64,000 nucleotides of DNA from DATLLJ01 sp965229885. Lineage in GTDB: Bacteria; Acidobacteriota; Vicinamibacteria; Vicinamibacterales; CAVVIG01. The stretch covers positions 2,003,379 through 2,067,378 of the forward strand of contig CBDDJX010000003.1 in assembly GCA_965229885.1 (NCBI GenBank), in the 5' to 3' direction. This document shows, piece after piece, positions 19,106 to 27,639 of this stretch (position 1 is its first letter; every line of letters starts with the position of its first letter). The notes under the pieces are model-generated. The model was not told the origin of the DNA and did no database searches. It was given only the letters and a program-made list of their open reading frames with translations. The position numbers were made by a program, and so were the translations under genes.

Positions 19106-19864
19106 TCACTTTGTACAAAACGCGAGCAGGTGCCAGCCGAAGCGCCGCACAATGGGACGCGGCAGTCCGTTAAATGCGCCGACGAAGAGGCCGTTGTACA
19201 ACGCGCCTTTCCAGCCGCCGTGGAGGCGCGACTTGACCGGAAAACGCTCAGGCACGATCCGCACGTCGCGGAACTTCCCGAGCAGCCGCCGGAACTCGCC
19301 GGCGCTGAGCTTGAGCAGCACCGGCGCATCGTCGTGCTCGAGGCCGACTTTCATCAGTTTCGAGAGTGCATTCAGCCACGAGATGCGGTTGTAGACCTGA
19401 AAGACCGCCTGGCCTCCCGGCTTCAGGACGCGGTAGCACTCGTTCACGAGCTGTTGCGGACTTGCGGTGTACTGGACGACGCCATGCGCGTAGACGAGGT
19501 CGAACGCGTCATCGGCAAACAGCAGGCGCTCAGCGTCGGCAACCTCAAAGCTCCCCGTGAGTCCCTGCTGCGAAAAGTTGGCCTGGGCGAGCGCGACGGC
19601 CGACTCCGTGAGATCGACGCCAGAGACCTCGGCGCCACCTCTGGCAAACCTCGCGAGGTCGACGCCGGCGCCGCAGCCGACTTCGAGCACCGCGCGGCCG
19701 CGCCAGCCGTCGAAGTCCACGAGCCGCAGCAGATGGTGAAGCTTTTCGAAGTGGTACTGATCGAGGTCGTCGAAGAAGCCGCGCGAGCCGACCGGATGCT
19801 GGGTGATCTCCAGATCGTGGACGTGTCGCTCCCAATACTCGCGCACCTGGTCGATCGTCGCCAC
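19106..19864 (-). CDS. Class I SAM-dependent methyltransferase
   Basis: A ~252-residue methyltransferase. The SAM-binding motif I is AVLEVGCGAGVDLARFARGG, then an acidic residue after strand 2 (VSGVDLTESAV) and the post-motif FDLVYAHGVVQYTASPQQLV. A short C-terminal region with GLPRPIVRRFGWHLLAFCTK suggests a small-molecule or lipid-linked substrate. I start at GTG 19864; a TTG at 19870 is an alternative two codons earlier. GGGAGG lies upstream near 19884-19889. The start codon is about 26 bases from the divergent glpD start. No specific substrate is recognised. Confidence 0.85.
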   Translation of the reverse strand: MATIDQVREYWERHVHDLEITQHPVGSRGFFDDLDQYHFEKLHHLLRLVDFDGWRGRAVLEVGCGAGVDLARFARGGAEVSGVDLTESAVALAQANFSQQGLTGSFEVADAERLLFADDAFDLVYAHGVVQYTASPQQLVNECYRVLKPGGQAVFQVYNRISWLNALSKLMKVGLEHDDAPVLLKLSAGEFRRLLGKFRDVRIVPERFPVKSRLHGGWKGALYNGLFVGAFNGLPRPIVRRFGWHLLAFCTK

Positions 19865-19872
19865 CGGCAAAC

Positions 19873-19878
19873 TATAAT
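19873..19878 (+). promoter_or_regulatory. Putative -10 box for glpD
   Basis: A consensus TATAAT lies 12 bases before the glpD ATG (19891) inside the very short divergent gap. No convincing -35 is seen at 16-18 bases. A transcript from here would start at about 19885 and have a leader of about 6 bases without a Shine-Dalgarno, so glpD may be near-leaderless. Confidence 0.35.
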
Positions 19879-19890
19879 CTACAACCTCCC

Positions 19891-21531
19891 ATGCAACGCG
19901 ACGTTGACGCTTTGACCGGCCGAACCTTCGACCTTCTCGTCGTCGGCGGCGGCATCTACGGCCTCACCATCGCCTACGACGCCGCACAGCGCGGGCTCTC
20001 GGTGGCGCTCATCGAACGCGTCGATTTCGGCAGCGGGGCTTCGTTCAATCATCTCCGAACGATCCACGGCGGCCTGCGTTACCTTCAGACCCTCGACGTC
20101 GCGCGGGCGCGCGAATCGGTCGTCGAGCGGCGGATCGTGGCGACCATCGCGCCACACGCCGTTCGGCCGGTTCCTTTTGCGCTGCCGCTCTATCGGTCAA
20201 TCACCAGAGGCATCACGGTGATGCGCGCCGGGTTCATGCTGGACCGGCTCGTCGCGTTCGATCGCAATCGCGGCGTCGTCCCCTCGCATCAGTTGCCCGG
20301 CGGACGCGTGGTGTCCGGCGACGCCCTTCGGCGCTTTCCCGGGCTGCACCGGCGTGGCGTGACCGGCGCCGCGGTCTGGTACGACTACGTAACGACCGAG
20401 GCCGATCGCCTGACGTTCTCTTTCGCCATCGCCGCGTCACAACACGGCGCCGTCCTGGTCAACCACGTCGAGGCGGTCGCACTCGTCGTGGACGGACGAC
20501 GGGCAGTGGGCGTACGAGCCCGTAATGCCATCGGCGGACGCGAACTCGACATCACCGCGCGCGTGACGGTGAACGCCACCGCTGCCGCTGTGGACAGCCT
20601 GCTCGCGCCGGCCGGCGCGGCGCTCCGGATTCCAACGCTGAAGGTGATGAACCTCGTGACAGAGCGCGATGCCGGCGACGTAGCGCTCGGCGGGCGTACC
20701 GCCGCGGGACGGAGTCTATTTCTGGTCCCCTGGAGAGGCCGGGCGCTGTTCGGCACGTGGCAGGCCACGTCCCTCTGCGGTCCTGAGGAAACCGGCATCG
20801 TCGAAGCCGACGTCGTGGCGTTCATCCGCGAGATCAATGAGGCATTTCCATCGCTCGACTTGCGCCCTCAGGAGATCACGATGATCCACCGCGGCATCGT
20901 GCCGGCCGCGACGTCGAACGGCCGGATTTCGCTCGAAGGGCACGAGCACGTGCACGACCACGCTGGCAACGGCGCCAGGGGACTCGAGGGCCTCATGAGC
21001 GTCGTCGGCACCAAATACACAACGGCGCGAGGGGTTGCCGAACGGGTGACGGATCGGGTGCTCACGAAGTTGAAGCAACACGCGGTGCCGTGCCGGACGG
21101 CGACCGTTGCTCTGCCCGGCGGCGACCTCAAGGATGTCGCGACGACGACTGCCGACGCCCGGCGGGACTACGGCGCCGGTCTGCCGAGCGACACGATTCC
21201 GCACCTCGTCGCGGCATACGGCTCGCGGTATAGCGAAGTTCTGGCGTTGTGCGAAGGCCAGCCCGACTTGAGCAGCCGGCTGGCTGAGGGTTCGCCGGTC
21301 ATCGGGGCTGAACTGGTCTGGGCCGTTCGCCACGAGATGGCGGTGACACTGGCGGATGCGGTCATTCGCCGCACGCCTCTTGGCGCGCTCGGATATCCCG
21401 GCGATCTGGCGGTCGATCGGGCGGCCGATCTGGTCGCCGGCACACTCGGCTGGTCGCATGATCGCCAGCGGTCGGAAGTCGCGGCGCTCCGGCGTTTCTA
21501 TTCGGCGATTTTCGCGCTGACCTCAGCGTAG
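19891..21531 (+). CDS. glpD: FAD-dependent glycerol-3-phosphate dehydrogenase
   Basis: A 546-residue GlpD-type enzyme oxidising sn-glycerol-3-phosphate to dihydroxyacetone phosphate and passing electrons to quinone at the inner membrane. The FAD Rossmann motif FDLLVVGGGIYGLTIAYDAA starts at residue 13, followed by GLSVALIERVDFGSGAS and HGGLRYLQ. The central KVMNLVTERD and the C-terminal GLMSVVGTKYTTARGVAERV with the DUF4-like cap (VWAVRHEMAVTLADAVIRRT) are typical. The length is normal. Divergent to the methyltransferase and convergent with the beta-barrel gene. No glpK or glpF is nearby. Confidence 0.92.
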   Translation: MQRDVDALTGRTFDLLVVGGGIYGLTIAYDAAQRGLSVALIERVDFGSGASFNHLRTIHGGLRYLQTLDVARARESVVERRIVATIAPHAVRPVPFALPLYRSITRGITVMRAGFMLDRLVAFDRNRGVVPSHQLPGGRVVSGDALRRFPGLHRRGVTGAAVWYDYVTTEADRLTFSFAIAASQHGAVLVNHVEAVALVVDGRRAVGVRARNAIGGRELDITARVTVNATAAAVDSLLAPAGAALRIPTLKVMNLVTERDAGDVALGGRTAAGRSLFLVPWRGRALFGTWQATSLCGPEETGIVEADVVAFIREINEAFPSLDLRPQEITMIHRGIVPAATSNGRISLEGHEHVHDHAGNGARGLEGLMSVVGTKYTTARGVAERVTDRVLTKLKQHAVPCRTATVALPGGDLKDVATTTADARRDYGAGLPSDTIPHLVAAYGSRYSEVLALCEGQPDLSSRLAEGSPVIGAELVWAVRHEMAVTLADAVIRRTPLGALGYPGDLAVDRAADLVAGTLGWSHDRQRSEVAALRRFYSAIFALTSA

Positions 21532-21538
21532 CGCAGGT

Positions 21539-22390
21539 CTATGGCAGCGTGAACGCGTTGAAGACGTACGTGAATCCGGTCATGAAACCGATCGTCGGAT
21601 CAATCGACGTCATGCCGACGAACAATCCCCCATCGAGCCTGAGCGCTCCGTGCGTGTACCGCGTCCCGAATTTCAGAAGCCCGCGGCTCTCGGTGCCGGG
21701 GAACGGGCCGCCGCGGCGGGTCGACTGACGGCCGTTCACCTCTCCAACGAACTCGACTCGCTCGGTGAGGGCGCGGGCGAACGAGAGGCCGGAGGTCACG
21801 ACATCGTTTTGTCGATCTCCTTTGGTCGGATCGGCGAGGATGGCGAATCCAAGATTGCCGACCACCCGGACGGATTGAATGGTCTTGGCGACGAGTAGCG
21901 ACGTGAAGAAGTCGGTGGTATCGGTACCGAGCCCACTTTCGTTCGAGGCGCTTGGCAACTTCGTGGCAAAGCGGATGCCAATAGCAGGCCGTCCGGCCGT
22001 CTCGGAGACCAGCCGGATCTTGGTGCCGACGACGACGTCCTCGACGTCGTGCGTGCTGGTGCCGGTGACCGTCAGCGCCGAGGCGAGCGGCGCCGCGCTG
22101 TTGCGGCTCGTGATGGCCAACCGATTGTAGAAGCCGCCGTCGATCTGGATCTCCGCAATCGGGCTGATACCGACGCTGAAGCCGATTGTCGGCACGCGCC
22201 AGAGGTTCCCCTGCAAGCCTGACACCTGATAGGTCTGATCGTGGCCGTAATCGAGCCCGCCTTCGACCAGCACGACGCCCGCGCCGATCGGTTCGGGATC
22301 TTCGGTGAGGAGCGGACGTTGCTGCGCGTCGGCGGGACGTGCGCAGGCCGCGGCCATGACCGCGGCGACGATGAAACGACGTGTGTGCAA
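21539..22390 (-). CDS. Predicted outer-membrane beta-barrel (transporter-like)
   Basis: A 283-residue exported protein. The signal peptide MHTRRFIVAAVMAAACARPADA is followed by QQRPLLTEDPEPIGAG, a start common in beta-barrels of the phenol-degradation MetA type or similar 'transporter' annotations. Alternating aromatic/hydrophobic strands and short turns run to the end, and the last residues (GFMTGFTYVFNAF) resemble a barrel closing strand, although the final residue is Pro. The substrate is unknown. It lies ten bases downstream of the ttcA stop, probably cotranscribed. Confidence 0.65.
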   Translation of the reverse strand: MHTRRFIVAAVMAAACARPADAQQRPLLTEDPEPIGAGVVLVEGGLDYGHDQTYQVSGLQGNLWRVPTIGFSVGISPIAEIQIDGGFYNRLAITSRNSAAPLASALTVTGTSTHDVEDVVVGTKIRLVSETAGRPAIGIRFATKLPSASNESGLGTDTTDFFTSLLVAKTIQSVRVVGNLGFAILADPTKGDRQNDVVTSGLSFARALTERVEFVGEVNGRQSTRRGGPFPGTESRGLLKFGTRYTHGALRLDGGLFVGMTSIDPTIGFMTGFTYVFNAFTLP

Positions 22391-22399
22391 GAGTGATCC

Positions 22400-23191
22400 T
22401 TAGGCTGTGACAGCCATCCTGGCGCGCAGTTCGGCTGGCGGGTTGAGGCGTATATCCAGGAGATGCCGTGGCGCGACGTTGCCGAGCGCCTTTAGCATCG
22501 ACTGCTTCACGCCGGGATGCTCGGTCTCGAGCTCGATCAGGAGCCGCTTGGCGCGCTGCCGCTGCAGGCCGAGGTCGCCGCACGCAGGACAACAGCAGCC
22601 GATGATCGGCAGCTCGGATTCCTTCGCGTATGCGCGCGCTTCGTCCTCCCCGACGTACACGAGAGGCCGGATCACCACGTGGGCGCCGTCGTCGGACACG
22701 AGCTTGGGCGGCATCGCCTTCAGCGCGCCGGCAAAGAACAGATTCAGCAGCAGCGTTTCGATGAAGTCGTCGGCATGATGGCCGAGCGCGATCTTTGTCG
22801 CGCCGATTTCTTTCGCGACGCGGTACAGCACGCCCCGCCGGAGCCGCGCGCAGAGCGAGCACGGCGTCTGGGCGGCATCGAGAATGTCCTCGATCAGCTG
22901 GCCGATGCCGGTGTGCTCGATCCGGTATTCCCAGCCGCGCGCCTCGCACGTGCGCGCGATGAGGTCGTGCTTGTACTCCTTGTAGCCGGAATCGACCGTG
23001 ACGGCGACGAGAGAAAAGCGTACCGGCGCGCGCTGTCGCATGACGTCCAGGATCTGAAGAAGCGCCCAGCTGTCCTTGCCGCCGGAGAGGCCGACCATGA
23101 CGCGATCGCCGTCCTCGATCATCTGGTAGTCGACGACGGCCCTGGTCGTTTTCTTCGCCAGGCGCGTTTCGAGCTCGCTGCGATAGGCCAT
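22400..23191 (-). CDS. ttcA: tRNA 2-thiocytidine(32) synthetase TtcA
   Basis: A 263-residue ATP-pyrophosphatase-type tRNA thiolase. The PP-loop is SGGKDS at 36-41. The iron-sulfur cluster ligands fit the TtcA pattern: Cys111 and Cys114 in PCSLCARLRRG, with further Cys residues in GCCCPACGDLG near 200. GHHADDFIETLLLNLFF and MPPKLVSDD are diagnostic of the TtcA/TtuA family. TtcA makes s2C32 in tRNA; the closely related TtuA makes s2T54, so the exact position is inferred. It begins 39 bases after the acetyltransferase stop. Confidence 0.88.
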   Translation of the reverse strand: MAYRSELETRLAKKTTRAVVDYQMIEDGDRVMVGLSGGKDSWALLQILDVMRQRAPVRFSLVAVTVDSGYKEYKHDLIARTCEARGWEYRIEHTGIGQLIEDILDAAQTPCSLCARLRRGVLYRVAKEIGATKIALGHHADDFIETLLLNLFFAGALKAMPPKLVSDDGAHVVIRPLVYVGEDEARAYAKESELPIIGCCCPACGDLGLQRQRAKRLLIELETEHPGVKQSMLKALGNVAPRHLLDIRLNPPAELRARMAVTA

Positions 23192-23230
23192 AGGGTTGAT
23201 TCTAAACGATGACTCTGAGGATGTGACGAC

Positions 23231-24022
23231 TCAGCCCCTCGCCTGCCCGAGGCGTGACGAGACGACCCGCGCCGGAATGCCGACGGCGATGGCGTGCGGC
23301 TCCACACTCTCGCGGACGACCGCACCCGCGCCGATGACCGCGTGTTCGCCGATCGTCACGCCATCGAGGATCTTCGCCCCCGCGCCGAGCCACGCGCCGT
23401 CGCCAATCGACACGCCGGCCGATGTCCGCGATTGGGCAAGGACCGCCGTGGAGGGATCGGAACGATCGTGGTCGCCGCCGATGATGTAGCTGTAGGCGGC
23501 CATCAGCACATCCTGCCCCACTGTCACCCGGCTGGCCGAGAACAGCTCGCAATTGAAGCCGATGTTTGCGCCATTGGCGATGTCGATGTCGCCGTTCTTG
23601 CAGGACAGGATCGTGTTGCGCCCGACAAACACGCGGCTCCCGATGCGGATCCCGCGGTTGCTCTCCCCTTTTGCATCAAGCAGACAGTTGTCGTCGATGA
23701 CGACGTTGTCGCCGACATGAATCTTGTGCGGGTGCCGCAGGACGACGTGCTGCCCGAAGATCACGTTGCGCCCGCACGAACCGAGCAGCCAGGGGCACAA
23801 CGCCCTCCGCAGCGCGAGGCCGATGGCCCCCGGGCACCCCTGGGTCAGCATCACCACGAACTCGTACTTCAGCAGCGCGCCGAATCCCGGCCGCCCGACG
23901 ACGAGTGCCGCGTACTTCGCGCCGCTGGACGTGCCGGGCGCGAAGAGCTGTTCTTGCGCTTTGCCAATCGGATCCATCTGCAGGCCGGATCCTTCCCGGT
24001 CCGGCAACTCAGAGCCAGCCAT
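23231..24022 (-). CDS. Left-handed beta-helix acyl/acetyltransferase
   Basis: A ~263-residue hexapeptide-repeat transferase. After an alpha-helical N-terminus (KYEFVVMLTQGCPGAIGLAL) come imperfect hexads forming a beta-helix: HVVLRHPHKIHVGDNVVIDD, IDIANGANIGFNC, and VSIGDGAWLGAGAKILDGVT with IGEHAVIGAGAVV. The usual His acceptor region is GGDHDRSDPS. Such enzymes O- or N-acetylate sugars of surface glycans. I start at ATG 24022, overlapping the epimerase end by 14 bases; ATG 23980 (MDPIGKAQEQ) is an alternative. It is part of the minus-strand run GT4, methyltransferase, epimerase, acetyltransferase, ttcA. Confidence 0.82.
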   Translation of the reverse strand: MAGSELPDREGSGLQMDPIGKAQEQLFAPGTSSGAKYAALVVGRPGFGALLKYEFVVMLTQGCPGAIGLALRRALCPWLLGSCGRNVIFGQHVVLRHPHKIHVGDNVVIDDNCLLDAKGESNRGIRIGSRVFVGRNTILSCKNGDIDIANGANIGFNCELFSASRVTVGQDVLMAAYSYIIGGDHDRSDPSTAVLAQSRTSAGVSIGDGAWLGAGAKILDGVTIGEHAVIGAGAVVRESVEPHAIAVGIPARVVSSRLGQARG

Positions 24023-24983
24023 AGGCACGATACCACTCGATCGTTCGTGTGATGCCGTCGTGTAGCCCCACGTGCGGCGCGTATCCGACGTCGCGCCGCG
24101 CGCGGCTGATATCGAAGGCGCGGCTCTTGGTAAAGAAATCGACGCGACGCCGATAGAGTGGCGGCGCGAGGCCGAGCGGCGCACACACCGCTTCGCACGC
24201 GGCGCCCGCGATCCAGAATGGCCAGACCGGCAGGTGGAGCGTCGGCGCCGGCACGCCGGCGACATCGGCGACCGTGGCGACCAGATCGTTCAGCGTGGTG
24301 ACCTCGCCGCCTGCCAGGATGTACGTCTGATTCGCGGCGGACGGGTGCTCGCCGCACAATCGAAAGCCCTCCACAAGATCGTCGATATAGGTCAGATGGT
24401 AATAGATCCTGCCGCGTCCGAGCGTGATCCACCGTCGGCGCGCCACGCCGCGGAAAAGTTTGAGCAACCGTCGATCGCCGGGACCGTAAATGCCGCTCGG
24501 ACGGACGATCGTCACCTCGATGCCCAGGCGCGCGGCCCCAGCACGCGCCAGACGCTCCCCTTCGAGCTTGGTTTCCTGGTAGATATCGCCAGGCTTGAGT
24601 GGGGCATCCTCGTTCGCCGGAGGATGCTCGATATCGCCGTGCACCCCGACGGTGCTGCAGTGGACAACGCGGCGCACGCCACCGGCGGCGGCCGCTTCAA
24701 CGAGTTGCCCGACGGCCGTTGCGTTGACCGCACGATAGAGGTCGCGCGACACGCCCGCCTGCCGATAGCTGGCCGCGATGTGATAGACGATATCGATGCC
24801 CTCGACGGCTCTCGCGAGAGCCGCCGGGTCGCGAAGATCGCCAATCACGATCTCCGTGCCGGGCACGTCCGGCTTCCGAGCTGCGGCTCGCTGGAACGCG
24901 CGCACCTGATAGCCACGCGAGGCCAGTGTACCCGCCAGGTGGCTACCGGCAAATCCCGATGCGCCGGTTACGAGGACGCGCAC
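24009..24983 (-). CDS. NAD-dependent epimerase/dehydratase (HpnA-like)
   Basis: A 324-residue extended SDR enzyme: VRVLVTGASGFAGSHLAGTL at the N-terminus binds NAD(P), then VYHIAASYRQAGVS, CSTVGVHGDIEHPPANED and the catalytic DIYQETKLEGERL (YxxxK). This pattern resembles hopanoid-associated sugar epimerase HpnA and dihydroflavonol reductase-like proteins. No other hopanoid genes are in the window, so the substrate may be a lipid-linked or nucleotide sugar. GTG 24983 is chosen because it begins the Rossmann fold and overlaps the methyltransferase stop by 16 bases. The open frame extends upstream, but only as a shadow of the methyltransferase. Confidence 0.83.
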   Translation of the reverse strand: MRVLVTGASGFAGSHLAGTLASRGYQVRAFQRAAARKPDVPGTEIVIGDLRDPAALARAVEGIDIVYHIAASYRQAGVSRDLYRAVNATAVGQLVEAAAAGGVRRVVHCSTVGVHGDIEHPPANEDAPLKPGDIYQETKLEGERLARAGAARLGIEVTIVRPSGIYGPGDRRLLKLFRGVARRRWITLGRGRIYYHLTYIDDLVEGFRLCGEHPSAANQTYILAGGEVTTLNDLVATVADVAGVPAPTLHLPVWPFWIAGAACEAVCAPLGLAPPLYRRRVDFFTKSRAFDISRARRDVGYAPHVGLHDGITRTIEWYRAYGWL

Positions 24984-25714
24984 CGTTCCGCGACGAGGGT
25001 GATGGGAGACCCGAAGAAGCCGAGCAAACCAGCGCGGTCGAGAAACGCCTCGACCGCGATCGTGAACCGGCGCGATCCAATCGCCTTGTGAAACGCAATC
25101 GGCAGAACGAACTGGCGGTGCACCGAACGAACCCGGAAGCCGTGGCTGGCAAAGGCGGCGGCGACCGTACGGTCGGTGAACACGCGGTAGGGTTCGGTCT
25201 CGACGCCAACCACGTGTGCGACGGCGCGCGCGATCGACTCGAGCGCCGCGAAGCTGTGCACGGACGGATAGTCGACGATGACCAGGCGCCCGGCGACGCG
25301 GCACAACTCCGCGATGCACTGCGGCCATCGCGGCGTGTGCATGATCACCCGCAGGCTGACGGCGACGTCGAAGCTGCGGTCCTCGAAATCGAGCGCGTGG
25401 GCGTCTCCGACCAGAAACCGTACCGTCGCTCCTTCTTCAGTGGCGCGACGTCGGGCGACCGCCAGCATCTCGCTCGAGGCGTCGACCCCCGTGACGCGGG
25501 CCCCTTCCCGCGCCAGGAACAGCGCCGCGCGGCCCGTGCCGGTGCCGACGTCGAGAATCACACGGTCGCGGAGACTGCCGATCGCGTTGCCCAGCACACG
25601 CGCCTGGGTGCTGGCGATGAGGCCGCCAATCGGACCGCCGAACCGCCGCCCGTCGAAGGTGCGGGCCGTTTCCGGATCGGCGTACGTCGTGTAGCTGTAG
25701 TGATGGCGCGTCAC
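24968..25714 (-). CDS. Class I SAM-dependent methyltransferase
   Basis: A 248-residue methyltransferase with motif I DRVILDVGTGTGRAALFLAR, the acidic VTGVDASSEMLAVARRRATE and FLVGDAHALDFEDRSFDVAV. The C-terminal half includes PYRVFTDRTVAAAFASHGFR. The fold resembles UbiE/COQ5-type and glycan-modifying enzymes; no specific acceptor is recognised. The GTG start overlaps the stop of the GT4 gene by four bases (GTGA), and the stop overlaps the epimerase, so the three genes are coupled. Confidence 0.83.
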   Translation of the reverse strand: MTRHHYSYTTYADPETARTFDGRRFGGPIGGLIASTQARVLGNAIGSLRDRVILDVGTGTGRAALFLAREGARVTGVDASSEMLAVARRRATEEGATVRFLVGDAHALDFEDRSFDVAVSLRVIMHTPRWPQCIAELCRVAGRLVIVDYPSVHSFAALESIARAVAHVVGVETEPYRVFTDRTVAAAFASHGFRVRSVHRQFVLPIAFHKAIGSRRFTIAVEAFLDRAGLLGFFGSPITLVAERCASS

Positions 25715-26895
25715 GCCAGGTCCTTCACCGCCACCATGACCGCGTACGCCTGGCGGGTTCGCTCGAGATAGGCCTCATAGCTGTACTTCGTATCGGCCAT
25801 CACCCGCGCCTGCTGCCCAATCGCAGTCGCCCGGACTCTGTCGGTCAAGGCCGCCACCATGCCGTCGGCAAACTCGCGCGCGGTGGCGCCCGTGAGCACC
25901 GCCGTGTCGTCGTCGAGGACCTGCGTGTGCGTGAGGAGACGCGTCGCCACAATCGGTTTGCCCGACCGCAGATACTGATAAATCTTCAACGGCGTGTTCG
26001 TGCCGCGCGACCGGGGGGACACGAGCACGTCGGCCGCGAGCAGATACGCGGGAATCTCCTCGGCCGGACGCTCCCCGACGAAGATCGTCGCTGCCTCGAT
26101 CCCGGCGGCGCGAGCGCGCTCGCGCGCGCGGGCCACTTGATCCGGCTTCCCGCCCGCGAGCACCAGGCGCGCATCGGGACTGGACCGGCGCACGATGGCC
26201 ATCGCATCGAACAGCAGATCCAGGCCCTGATACGCCTCAAATGTACCCGTGTAGAGGACCATCGGCGTGCAGGTCGCGGCGCCAAGCGATCGACGGACCG
26301 CCGCCGCTTGTTCCGCGGTGGCTTCCCCTTCAGACGATCCTGGCGCGTTCTCGATCAGCACGGTCCGCGCCTGCGCATCGATCTCCCGTACGGTTTCCTC
26401 GAGCGACGGGCAGATGACGATGACGACGCGCGACCGTGTGATCATCAGCCGTTCGAGCGCCAGGAACGCGCGCCGCATGAGCACGGAACGGCTGAATGCG
26501 AAGTTCGTCAGCTGTTGCGGCAGGCTCGAGTGCATGTCGTACAGGTGAGGCACCCGCAGCATCGTCGCCAGCGCCACGCCGATCACGCCGCCTTCTTCAT
26601 GCGAGTGGATGGCGTCGTATCGCCCGCCGAGTCCGCGCCTGAAGACGGCGAGCGTCAATAACGCATCGAGCGGGATCTTGGCGATGGACGGTCCGATCCT
26701 GACGCCGCGCACAAACGGCGGCCGCAAACAGCGGAAGACCCGAAGTCCCGGCATCGAGACGTCGCGGCCAAAGGGGTACGTCACCAGATCGACCTGATGC
26801 CCAAGCGCGGTCAGCGCGCGGATGCGATGGAACTCGCTGAAGGGCGTGCCCCGCGGCTCAAAAAATGGCTCCGGGGCGATCATCAGAATGCGCAC
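25711..26895 (-). CDS. GT4-type glycosyltransferase
   Basis: A 394-residue GT-B glycosyltransferase. The N-terminal domain begins VRILMIAPEPFFEPRGTPFS and contains YDAIHSHEEGGVIGVALATM. The C-terminal nucleotide-sugar domain has MVLYTGTFEAYQGLDLLFDA, VFVGERPAEEIPAYLLAADV and the GT4 signature region SPRSRGTNTPLKIYQYLRSG. It likely transfers a hexose to a lipid or glycan at the cytoplasmic face. GTG 26895 is the start that begins the fold; the longer open frame upstream is not conserved. It heads the coupled run with a methyltransferase and an epimerase. Confidence 0.85.
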   Translation of the reverse strand: MRILMIAPEPFFEPRGTPFSEFHRIRALTALGHQVDLVTYPFGRDVSMPGLRVFRCLRPPFVRGVRIGPSIAKIPLDALLTLAVFRRGLGGRYDAIHSHEEGGVIGVALATMLRVPHLYDMHSSLPQQLTNFAFSRSVLMRRAFLALERLMITRSRVVIVICPSLEETVREIDAQARTVLIENAPGSSEGEATAEQAAAVRRSLGAATCTPMVLYTGTFEAYQGLDLLFDAMAIVRRSSPDARLVLAGGKPDQVARARERARAAGIEAATIFVGERPAEEIPAYLLAADVLVSPRSRGTNTPLKIYQYLRSGKPIVATRLLTHTQVLDDDTAVLTGATAREFADGMVAALTDRVRATAIGQQARVMADTKYSYEAYLERTRQAYAVMVAVKDLA

Positions 26896-26950
26896 GGTCG
26901 AGTGATCTTCGCACGGAATCGTCGCAGGTCGTTCTGGCGTCACTGACCCG

Positions 26951-27571
26951 CTAGGGCGGAAATCCCACGATTTCGAACAGCCGCGTGTCGGCATCCGTGT
27001 AGAGCGGAGTGAGATACGGGGCGAATTCGCCGATGCGCGAGACCATGGCGGCCCGATCCTCGTCGCCGTACAGGTCCATGTGGACGACCGCATGCCGCGC
27101 TCGCGTTTCGGCGAGCAGCTTGAACGCCTCGCGACTCGGAAAGAACTTCAGCACGGGCGCTGCCTCAAGAAAGTCCGGCGGGATGTAATCGCTGTATCCG
27201 TTGATTCGGGGCATCCAGTGTGCCGTTGAATTCAGCAGGTACGGGGTGTGGCCAAACAGTTCCCGTTCGTCTGACCAGAACGGGAGCTCGATGACGGGCC
27301 CGACCGGCAGCGTGGCGAGCATCATGTACGCCGGAGACACCGGCGCCACCTCGCGGAAATGCAACGGGATCGCGAGCTCGGCTGCCGTCACCAGCGCGAG
27401 GGCCAGGCCCACGAGCATTGGACGCGTCGTCCGCGCGAGCCAGGCGCGAACGGCGATGCCAGCCAGGACCGAGAGCGCGAGCGTGACGACGCAACAGGAC
27501 GCCGGCGGCCAGGTCGCTTTCCGAATACAGCAACGTCCGTCGAAATTGTCCACGCGTCCGACATGCGTCAT
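26951..27571 (-). pseudogene. C-terminal fragment of a multi-span membrane protein
   Basis: About 180 recognisable residues: VVTLALSVLAGIAVRAWLAR, then a membrane segment, VGPVIELPFWSDERELFGHT, NGYSDYIPPDFLEAAPVL and RHAVVHMDLYGDEDRAAM. This is the usual tail of large GT-C-like or uncharacterised integral membrane proteins with a periplasmic C-terminal domain. The N-terminal helices and the catalytic loop are absent. Upstream, a different frame shows fragments out of register, and the next gene ends at 27640. The truncated gene lies between two polysaccharide genes. It could be expressed from an alternative start, but a decayed remnant is more likely. Confidence 0.5.
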
Positions 27572-27639
27572 TTACGCCGCAAATGGAAACGTCAGCGCGA
27601 CGGCCAGTTCGCGCACGCCCAGTTCGCGCACGCCGCGCA

